Assembly (NCBI GenBank): GCA_947448095.1 | Contig: CANFNN010000108.1 | Span: 1-8,620, forward strand | Reading direction: 5' to 3' | From: Bacteriovoracaceae bacterium | GTDB lineage: Bacteria > Bdellovibrionota > Bacteriovoracia > Bacteriovoracales > Bacteriovoracaceae | DNA length: 8,620 nucleotides | Shown here: one piece after another, positions 1 through 4,710 of the stretch | Numbering within the stretch: position 1 is the first letter of the stretch | How the letters are laid out: every line of letters starts with the position of its first letter | Made by a program: the position numbers and the translations under genes | The notes under the pieces: model-generated | The model's database searches: none | What the model was told of the DNA's origin: nothing | The model's input: only the letters and a program-made list of their open reading frames with translations

Positions 1-1
1 A

Positions 2-241
2 AAACCTCACGTTGTCATCACTGACATCGTCATGCCTGAAGTCAGTGGCATCGAACTCACTGAAAATATCAACCAAAATTTCGAAGATATTTATGTCATC
101 GTCATTTCCTCTTTGTCCCAAGAGCATGTGGTTCTTGAAGCGATAAGTGCGGGAGCGGCAGATTTCATCTCTAAGCCGCTTAATCAGCAACAGTTGATTG
201 ATTCACTTGAAAAAATCATCTCACAAATGAATAAAGAATAA
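2..241 (+). CDS. CheY-like response regulator receiver domain, N-terminus cut by window edge
   Basis: Single-domain receiver of a two-component or chemotaxis system; the reading frame is open from the first bases of the window, so the true start lies upstream. Visible in order: the phospho-acceptor Asp in I-T-D-I-V-M-P (codon 23-25), the following V-S-G-I-E-L helix start, a hydrophobic strand ending in I-S-S (the conserved Ser/Thr position), the A-G-A-A-D-F-I turn, and the conserved Lys in S-K-P-L. The protein stops about 20 residues after that Lys, so no output domain follows and it should act through protein contacts, as CheY does. It is followed after 18 bases by a CheX-like gene, whose family dephosphorylates CheY-P, so the pair probably works together. 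Receiver fold is certain; the precise pathway is inferred. Confidence 0.93.
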   Translation, partial: KPHVVITDIVMPEVSGIELTENINQNFEDIYVIVISSLSQEHVVLEAISAGAADFISKPLNQQQLIDSLEKIISQMNKE

Positions 242-250
242 CGATATTGT

Positions 251-257
251 GGAGGAA
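251..257 (+). promoter_or_regulatory. Ribosome binding site of the CheX-like gene
   Basis: GGAGGAA lies three bases before the ATG at 260. It is a near-perfect Shine-Dalgarno match and fixes this start. It is much stronger than the site before the next gene (685), which appears to depend on coupled translation. Confidence 0.8.
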
Positions 258-259
258 AC

Positions 260-685
260 ATGGATGTTTCTCAGGCACTAGATCTCGCAAAAATAAATGA
301 ACTTAAAATCTTATCAAACGTCCGACTGATTAATCGGCATGATCTGAATTCTCTCAATTCTCAAGAAAATCTGCACGTCCAGTTTTCTTTAGGCGGAGAA
401 GTTCAAGGCGCCGTTACCTGTTTTCTTTGTTTGGATCATCATAAACTCACGCAAACAGACAAAAACTATATTTTTCCTCTTTTTGTCGAATCAATGAATA
501 TTCTTGTGGGCAAGCAATTGAGTCTTAAGCAGGAGCTTAAAATAAAACTCTCACCACCGAGACTCTCGATGATCTCTCAGCGAATCAACACCTCAGAAAA
601 ATCTGGTATGCAACATTATGATTTACAGCTTGATGGCCAGACCTTCTCCGTTTTAACTGAATCATTTATTGAGATTTTAAACTAA
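260..685 (+). CDS. CheX-like chemotaxis phosphatase family protein
   Basis: A 141-residue protein with the outline of the CheC/CheX/FliY family. A central G-G-E-V-Q-G-A-V strand (about 45-52) matches the family's glycine-rich 'x-G-x-V' strand. It is followed by a helix with E77-S-M-N80-I-L-V-G84, which is the E-x-x-N pair that inserts into the CheY active site in CheX. Known for the family: hydrolysis of CheY-P, CheX working as a dimer. Only one E-x-x-N is seen, as in CheX (CheC has two). The length fits CheX (about 150). It sits directly after a receiver-only response regulator, its likely partner, and its stop overlaps the next ATG (TAATG). Overall similarity looks distant, so it could also be a CheX-fold protein with another partner. 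Confidence 0.62.
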   Translation: MDVSQALDLAKINELKILSNVRLINRHDLNSLNSQENLHVQFSLGGEVQGAVTCFLCLDHHKLTQTDKNYIFPLFVESMNILVGKQLSLKQELKIKLSPPRLSMISQRINTSEKSGMQHYDLQLDGQTFSVLTESFIEILN

Positions 686-1008
686 TGAAAACAGCTATTC
701 GAATCTTTGGAATATTTATCGCGACTATTTTATTCCTCTCCATTGAGATCGGTAATAAACCTATATTTGGTCACATTTATAAAGTCATATCACCAATGAC
801 TAAAAGTGCTCAGAAAGTTACTGAAGGTTTTTTTGATAGCTCAGTTGATCAGACTCAGGATTTTTCAAAAAAACTATTTGAAAACTCAGTCCCTAAGGTC
901 AAAGACTCAGTAAGATCCAAGATGTCTGGATTTAAAAATAGACCACTTGAAGATATCAGACCAGATGAAAAGCAAGAATTGGATGCATTAATTAAATCGC
1001 ACAAATAA
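685..1008 (+). CDS. Small membrane-anchored protein of unknown function
   Basis: I do not recognise a family. The 107-residue protein begins with one hydrophobic segment (about 5-22, preceded by Lys and Arg), which could be a signal anchor or an uncleaved signal peptide. No obvious cleavage site follows. The rest is polar and rich in Lys, Ser, Asp and Phe, with a predicted amphipathic helical look, and carries a basic C-terminus. The ATG overlaps the stop of the CheX-like gene (TAATG) and has no strong ribosome site, so its translation is probably coupled. A hairpin terminator starts directly after its stop, making it the last gene of the operon. A link to chemotaxis is suggested only by position. 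Confidence 0.75.
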   Translation: MKTAIRIFGIFIATILFLSIEIGNKPIFGHIYKVISPMTKSAQKVTEGFFDSSVDQTQDFSKKLFENSVPKVKDSVRSKMSGFKNRPLEDIRPDEKQELDALIKSHK

Positions 1009-1033
1009 AAAAAGCCCGTAAGGGCTTTTTTTA
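1009..1033. terminator. Bidirectional intrinsic terminator between convergent genes
   Basis: A-rich tract, GCCC, a GTAA loop, GGGC, then seven T. The A and T tracts extend the stem to about nine pairs and provide a U-run in either direction. It closes the + strand chemotaxis-type operon (stop at 1008). On the - strand it begins inside the stop codon of the 59-aa gene (1031-1033), so both transcripts share it. Confidence 0.9.
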
Positions 1034-1210
1034 TTCTCGCACAGATGAACTTGATTTTGAATCTTGTTTTATTTTAGCATTTTCATTTACGAGATTGGCC
1101 TTGGGATTATTTCTTTTATTCATTTCACGCATCCAAGGACATTCAGTTTTAGCTTCTCCAGCAAAGGCCAGGCTTGATAAAAACAAAGACATGATAATTA
1201 GAATTCTCAT
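1031..1210 (-). CDS. Small exported protein, 59 aa, paralogue of the 62-aa neighbour
   Basis: Very short gene supported by several independent signs. It has an ATG at 1210 with GGGGAG five bases upstream and a typical signal peptide (residues 1-17, ending S-L-A-F-A before G18). A sigma-54 type promoter lies just upstream, and a terminator overlaps its stop. The mature part is about 42 residues: T-E-C-P-W-M-R-E-M-N-K-R, an Asn/Lys-rich middle, and a Ser-rich tail ending S-S-S-S-V-R-E. The core matches the next gene (1380-1568) residue for residue at most positions, so the two are duplicates under parallel control. One Cys remains after cleavage; it is not in a lipobox, so a disulfide dimer or metal/thiol role is possible. 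Function unknown; location presumably periplasm or outside. Confidence 0.85.
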   Translation of the reverse strand: MRILIIMSLFLSSLAFAGEAKTECPWMREMNKRNNPKANLVNENAKIKQDSKSSSSVRE

Positions 1211-1243
1211 AATTTCTCCCCTATTAGTATTACCAATAGGTAC

Positions 1244-1260
1244 TACAAGTATGGTGCCAA
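1244..1260 (-). promoter_or_regulatory. Sigma-54 (-24/-12) promoter of the 59-aa gene
   Basis: On the - strand it reads TTGGCACCATACTTGTA: TGGCAC, five bases, then TTGT. This fits the RpoN consensus (TGGCAC-N5-TTGC) except for T in place of the final C of the -12 GC. With the second G of GG as -24 (position 1257), the start of transcription would fall near 1233, giving a leader of about 22 bases that holds the ribosome site. The same layout is found before the paralogue at 1602-1620. Confidence 0.75.
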
Positions 1261-1325
1261 AAGCGGCAATTGTAAGTCATTAGAATGAAGAGAAGGATAT
1301 GGTTGAGATTGTAAACAGTACAGAC

Positions 1326-1346
1326 AGTGTCTATAAAAGAGACAAT
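1326..1346 (-). promoter_or_regulatory. Putative enhancer (activator) site upstream of the 59-aa gene
   Basis: Read on the + strand: AGTGTC, nine bases, GACAAT, an imperfect inverted repeat. Its centre is about 103 bases upstream of the predicted sigma-54 transcription start, within the usual range for bacterial enhancer-binding proteins. The same half-sites with the same nine-base spacer occur at nearly the same distance before the paralogous gene (1687-1707). An AGACA overlaps the first half on its outer side. The site borders the terminator of the preceding gene. The identity of the activator is unknown; none is encoded in the window. Confidence 0.6.
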
Positions 1347-1372
1347 TTGGGGAAGCAATCTGCTTCCCCAAA
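1346..1372 (-). terminator. Terminator of the 62-aa gene
   Basis: Perfect 12-pair inverted repeat with a three-base loop: TTTGGGGAAGCA facing TGCTTCCCCAAA. It begins eight bases after the stop codon on the - strand. The following tract (TTGTCTCTTTT) is only moderately U-rich, so termination may be incomplete and some read-through into the 59-aa gene is possible. Confidence 0.75.
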
Positions 1373-1379
1373 GAAGTTA

Positions 1380-1568
1380 TTAGATTCCTGTAGCTTTACT
1401 TGAATTACTTTGGCTTGGCTTTTTAGCTTCTTTAGCGAGGTTAAGCTTAGTGTTCATACGTCTGTTCATTTCTTTCATCATTGGGCATTCAGTGGTTGTC
1501 TGGCCTTCAGCAAATGCTGAGACAGAGAAGAAAGAAGCCAAAATTGCAATAATCATTAAATGTTTCAT
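1380..1568 (-). CDS. Small exported protein, 62 aa, paralogue of the 59-aa neighbour
   Basis: The start is placed at the ATG at 1568, not at the in-frame ATG at 1601. The predicted sigma-54 transcript begins near 1593, after the longer start, and GGGGG lies five bases before 1568. The protein has a signal peptide (about residues 1-20, ending V-S-A-F-A before E21). A mature part of roughly 42 residues follows: T-E-C-P-M-M-K-E-M-N-R-R, then N-T-K-L-N-L-A-K-E-A, and a Lys/Ser tail (K-P-S-Q-S-N-S-S-K-A-T-G-I). The single mature Cys is conserved with the paralogue. Promoter, upstream activator site and terminator are all its own, so it is an independent unit. Function unknown. An induced, exported role is inferred from the sigma-54 control and the signal peptide. 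Confidence 0.87.
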   Translation of the reverse strand: MKHLMIIAILASFFSVSAFAEGQTTTECPMMKEMNRRMNTKLNLAKEAKKPSQSNSSKATGI

Positions 1569-1601
1569 TGTTTCCCCCGTAGTAAGATTCTTACTAATCA
1601 T

Positions 1602-1620
1602 ATAGCAACACTGGGGCCAA
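1602..1620 (-). promoter_or_regulatory. Sigma-54 (-24/-12) promoter of the 62-aa gene
   Basis: On the - strand it reads TTGGCCCCAGTGTTGCTAT: TGGC at -24 (second G at 1617), then TTGC at -12 (C at 1605), with the exact GG-to-GC spacing RpoN requires. Predicted transcription start is near 1593, 25 bases before the ATG. It aligns with the promoter at 1244-1260, and the similarity continues into the leader (ATTRGTAA-type stretch, then a G-rich ribosome site). Confidence 0.82.
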
Positions 1621-1686
1621 GAAAGGGTATCCCTAAATAGCTAATTCTTGGTAATGAGTTCACTAATCTATAGACATATTTTCACA

Positions 1687-1707
1687 AGTGTCGAAAGTTT
1701 AGACACT
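1687..1707 (-). promoter_or_regulatory. Putative enhancer (activator) site upstream of the 62-aa gene
   Basis: AGTGTC, nine bases, GACACT, a perfect six-base inverted repeat that extends to AAGTGTC/GACACTT. The centre is about 104 bases upstream of the predicted transcription start. Spacing from the -24 element is 70 bases, against 69 at the sister promoter. A further half-site, AAGTGTA, lies at 1729-1735. It is unlikely to be a terminator: the stem is only 7 bp, the loop is 9 bases, and no gene ends there. Confidence 0.62.
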
Positions 1708-1751
1708 TTTAGCGATGAAAAATTTAAGAAGTGTAGAAAAACAGAAGCCTC

Positions 1752-1787
1752 AAAAACAAATAAACCATCAGAGCGATGGTTTATTTG
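1752..1787 (-). terminator. Strong terminator after the RHS-like / Cys-rich gene pair
   Basis: A 13-pair perfect stem (1757-1769 with 1775-1787, core AAATAAACCATC/GATGGTTTATTT) with a five-base loop, followed on the - strand by five T. It lies 40 bases past the stop of the 72-aa gene. It is the only clear terminator between the Tad genes and the small sigma-54 units, so it probably ends the whole leftward transcript. Confidence 0.85.
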
Positions 1788-1826
1788 AAAATAGATATTT
1801 TAGGAAACTAGCAAATTAAAAAAGAA

Positions 1827-2045
1827 TTACTCGCCTTTAACACCACTAGACTTTGAGCTTGATGGTTTATTCTTTCTTGGAGCAACTTCGCGTTTCTCAG
1901 CTTGCTTATTCCATCCAGTTCCAGGGCAGTTCACTTTACCACCACAGTTATTGCCATATGGGCAACAGTCCTGAGAATTGACCTGAGCTGAAAAAGAGTT
2001 CGTACTATATAAACAAAGCGAAAAGACTAAAAAAAGAGATTTCAT
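1827..2045 (-). CDS. Small Cys-rich exported protein, 72 aa
   Basis: Signal peptide of about 20 residues (M-K-S-L-F-L-V-F... ending S-F-S-A before Q21), then a Cys-rich stretch C-C-P-Y-G-N-N-C-G-G-K-V-N-C-P-G. This has four Cys within about 14 residues, with two C-P pairs that could form two disulfides or bind metal. The C-terminus is basic and Ser-rich (K-P-S-S-S-K-S-S-G-V-K-G-E) and resembles the tails of the two smaller paralogues nearby, although the core differs. The ATG at 2045 has GGAG upstream, and only 11 bases separate it from the end of the RHS-like gene. It is therefore cotranscribed with that gene and may act with it. It has no sigma-54 site of its own. No family recognised. Confidence 0.82.
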   Translation of the reverse strand: MKSLFLVFSLCLYSTNSFSAQVNSQDCCPYGNNCGGKVNCPGTGWNKQAEKREVAPRKNKPSSSKSSGVKGE

Positions 2046-2056
2046 GTAAACTCCAA

Positions 2057-3685
2057 TTATAAATTTAAATTAACACCAGCGGGTTTCACAATAGATAGCA
2101 AATTCTGGAAAGCTTGTGTCACTTGAAGTGCCATTTTGTGGCCTGCACTTGATTCAACTTTCTTGATTTCACCATAATTATCGTAGGCAACATTAATCTT
2201 ACCAATTTTTTCCATTTCAATTTCAACCGGCTTTCCAAGAGCGTTATACTTAAAGGCAAGTACTCGGCGCTGAGTTGCAGATTCTTGGTCAACCATTTTA
2301 GAGATTTTCCCTTTCGAATCATAAATCAAGAAAACAATTTTCCCAGCATTGTTAGACGCTTTAACCAGATTGCCTTTGGCATCGTATTCAAACTGTGTGG
2401 TTCCATCGTTATTAACAACTTTTTTAATTTTATTTAAAACATCATCATACTCAATGTTAACAAAATCACCTTTGGTAGATGTTTTTTTAGACAAGAGTCC
2501 ATTTTGATTGTATTCAAAATTAGTTACATGATTTCCACGAGCAATTTTAGAAGGAAGAGAGTTGTCATTGTAAATCGTATCAGTTTTGATTCCATTAATG
2601 TCTGTCAAAATACGGTAAGTATACTGGGCGCCATCAGGCTTTGACTTGATTTCATATTCATAACGATTAGCAACTGGCTTGCCGTCAAAACCTGGTTTGG
2701 TCACGATAGTCCAGTAATGGTCCTCAGGATTTTTAGGGTTAGCACCATACTGGTACTTAGTTGATTCCCCATTACGGTCTGTAACTTCCGACACAAAAAA
2801 TGTTTGCGGATCATAACTAATCACAAGTTTAGTCTTGTCTGAATAACGAATTTCATTCAAATTGTGAGATTTATCGAACGTATACTCGTAAGTATTGTCG
2901 CCCACATCTTTTGAAGAAATTAAATCTTCATCTTGGTATTTAAATGTGGCTTTTTTGTCACCTGCTGACCAAATTTCTTTTACAAGTCCATCTGGATACC
3001 ATGAGAAAAAGATTTGCTTTGCCTGAGAATCTTTCAAAGACTCAAGCTGACCATTCTTATAGGTAAAACCGACAAAGTAGCCAGACTTATCAGAAATTTT
3101 AACCATCTGACCTTCGTTGCTGAAAAAATCTTGTCTACCATCAGAATGATCACGACGGTAACCTTCTTTAGTCACACTTAAAGTCTGAGGGCCAAGATCA
3201 TTTGAGTAAAGAACAGTCCCAGGAGCGACAGTAGTTTGAATTCCAAAATTCATTGCATAGGTGTGTCTTAATTCAGCATTACCTGCAAGTTTTTGAATAA
3301 GTTCAGTCGTGGCTTTTTCAGATAAAGCAGTTTTCTTTTTCATCTGAGTCACAATTTTTGTGGCTGTTGCAACAGGATCAATCGCAGTTTTAGGAGTAAA
3401 TCTGCTTCTCGCACCAACCCCATGCTCATATACAACTACAGAGCCATCTGCAGAAGCTTCAAGCCTTGTTTCAAATTCACTTCCCCACCCAAATCCAAAC
3501 CAACCAATCTCAGTTGCCTTAGAATTATAAGTCCTAGTGATTTCTAGTTTTTTACCACCACCAGGTACGACAATATCTGTATAAGAGATATAAAAATTTC
3601 CATTCTTTAAATTCACTCCTGCTAGTGCAAAGGAGCTCATTAAAAGACTTAAAACAGCGAGAGAGATCAATTTAAATAACTTCAT
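2057..3685 (-). CDS. Exported RHS/YD-repeat-like protein without a toxin domain
   Basis: 542 residues. Signal peptide 1-22 (A-L-A before G23). Residues about 23-75 resemble the N-terminal module of RHS proteins (DUF6531 type): G-V-N-L-K-N-G-N-F, then T-R-T-Y-N-S and G-W-F-G-F-G-W-G-S-E. From about 180 to the end come YD-type repeats of the pattern Y-x-Y-D-x-x-G-x-L, for example F-E-Y-D-A-K-G-N-L-V and F-K-Y-N-A-L-G-K-P-V. These are expected to form a beta-rich strip or shell. It is short for an RHS protein and lacks the hallmark core-end motif and any variable C-terminal effector, so a toxin role is not supported. A structural, adhesive or surface-carbohydrate-binding role is possible. The start is supported by AAGGTG before the ATG. 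It lies 54 bases after tadB with no terminator between, and 11 bases before the Cys-rich gene. Confidence 0.85.
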   Translation of the reverse strand: MKLFKLISLAVLSLLMSSFALAGVNLKNGNFYISYTDIVVPGGGKKLEITRTYNSKATEIGWFGFGWGSEFETRLEASADGSVVVYEHGVGARSRFTPKTAIDPVATATKIVTQMKKKTALSEKATTELIQKLAGNAELRHTYAMNFGIQTTVAPGTVLYSNDLGPQTLSVTKEGYRRDHSDGRQDFFSNEGQMVKISDKSGYFVGFTYKNGQLESLKDSQAKQIFFSWYPDGLVKEIWSAGDKKATFKYQDEDLISSKDVGDNTYEYTFDKSHNLNEIRYSDKTKLVISYDPQTFFVSEVTDRNGESTKYQYGANPKNPEDHYWTIVTKPGFDGKPVANRYEYEIKSKPDGAQYTYRILTDINGIKTDTIYNDNSLPSKIARGNHVTNFEYNQNGLLSKKTSTKGDFVNIEYDDVLNKIKKVVNNDGTTQFEYDAKGNLVKASNNAGKIVFLIYDSKGKISKMVDQESATQRRVLAFKYNALGKPVEIEMEKIGKINVAYDNYGEIKKVESSAGHKMALQVTQAFQNLLSIVKPAGVNLNL

Positions 3686-3739
3686 ACTTCACCTTCTTAC
3701 AGATAGTTAGATACAAATATTTTATCGGTCAACGTAGCA

Positions 3740-4708
3740 TCAAACTTTAATGTCAATTATCTTTAAAATCACGAACATTCCCAAGGCGACCATGCCGCAA
3801 ATTAACAGTAAGGCCACAATTCCTAGAAGAGTTCCAAATAACAGAGGAAAGTAATCCGGATCTCCACTGCCAAACATGACAATCATTGCAAAGGGCATAC
3901 AGCCTATGATGTATGCTTGCATTTTTCCTGAAGCAACATATGTATCAATTTTTAACTGAAGGCGAACCCGCTCCCTGATCACGAGAGTAATAGTGTCGAA
4001 AACTTCGGCAAGATTACCTCCGGTTTCACGAAGGATGTTTACACTGGTTACAAACATTTCATTATCTTCGGTATAAACACGCTTTTTGAGATTTTCGAGA
4101 GCTTCATCCAGTGGCACACCAATTTTCGCCTGCTGAAGGACCAGATTAAATTCTTGGCTAACTGGCGGAGGTAATTCATCCACAACCATACCGATTGCTT
4201 GCGGCATGGTGAGACCGGCACGAATACCATTGGCCAAAAGATTGAGAGCATCCACCATTTGAAGTTGGTATTTCTTTTTTCTTTTTTCTTCAAAAAAATC
4301 TACTGCGGGTCGAGGAATCTTCCAACCAGCAATGGTGGCAGCAATTCCGGCAACGATACCAAGAGCTGTTTTACCAATAATCGCTAAAATACAAAAGACC
4401 AAGACCCCTGAGCCTAAGGAGATAATAAGCAAGGCCCAAGTCACTTTTTGTGGATCAACTTCAACATGAATGATTTCAAATTTATTGAGAATGTACTCTC
4501 TTGTTCCAGATGTTTGTTCATCAATCCAGGCAAAGATTTTGATACTATTTACATAGCAAAAAATAAAAAAACCGAACCCAATGACGGCAAGGACACCATT
4601 TTTCCCTAACACATCAAGCATAAAACTAACGTCACGTTTTTGCTTCACATCTTGAGCGAATAAAAGATTCGAAAATAAAAAGGCGAATAAATAAATAATT
4701 TTATTCAT
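3740..4708 (-). CDS. tadB: Tad pilus inner-membrane platform protein TadB (CpaG)
   Basis: 322 residues, T2SSF (GspF-like) family. This is the inner-membrane platform of the Flp/Tad pilus, on which the CpaF ATPase acts. The cytoplasmic T2SSF domain (about 148-275) has the typical TadB text: M-V-D-A-L-N-L-L-A-N-G-I-R-A-G-L-T-M-P-Q-A, then D-E-L-P-P-P, G-V-P-L-D-E-A-L, and the E-T-G-G-N-L-A-E-V turn (228-236) followed by I-R-E-R. Membrane segments lie near 37-58, 92-128 (probably two), 264-280 and 287-316. Unusual is an additional N-terminal stretch (1-19) that reads like a cleavable signal peptide (L-L-F-A-Q). It starts two bases after the cpaEF stop, so it is in the same operon. The expected tadC partner is not next to it. 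Confidence 0.92.
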   Translation of the reverse strand: MNKIIYLFAFLFSNLLFAQDVKQKRDVSFMLDVLGKNGVLAVIGFGFFIFCYVNSIKIFAWIDEQTSGTREYILNKFEIIHVEVDPQKVTWALLIISLGSGVLVFCILAIIGKTALGIVAGIAATIAGWKIPRPAVDFFEEKRKKKYQLQMVDALNLLANGIRAGLTMPQAIGMVVDELPPPVSQEFNLVLQQAKIGVPLDEALENLKKRVYTEDNEMFVTSVNILRETGGNLAEVFDTITLVIRERVRLQLKIDTYVASGKMQAYIIGCMPFAMIVMFGSGDPDYFPLLFGTLLGIVALLLICGMVALGMFVILKIIDIKV

Positions 4709-4710
4709 TT

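Noticed and set aside
1095..1283. Open frame of 62 codons on the + strand
   Set aside because: It lies opposite the well-supported 59-aa gene and its promoter; no ribosome site or recognisable protein.
1569..1601. Eleven-codon N-terminal extension of the 62-aa protein from an ATG at 1601
   Set aside because: It would begin upstream of the predicted sigma-54 transcription start (about 1593), abuts the -12 element and would spoil the signal peptide.
1624..1634. AGGG-TAT-CCCT palindrome just upstream of the -24 element of the 62-aa gene
   Set aside because: Short, and no equivalent is found at the sister promoter, so there is no support beyond chance.
2057..3685. RHS polymorphic toxin with an immunity gene downstream
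   Set aside because: No core-end motif or C-terminal toxin domain, and the downstream small protein has a signal peptide and Cys-rich core with no sign of an immunity role.
3704..3732. Possible sigma-70 promoter before the RHS-like gene (TTGACC, 17 bases, TAACTA)
   Set aside because: The -35 match is good but the -10 match is poor; not enough to claim separate transcription from the Tad operon.
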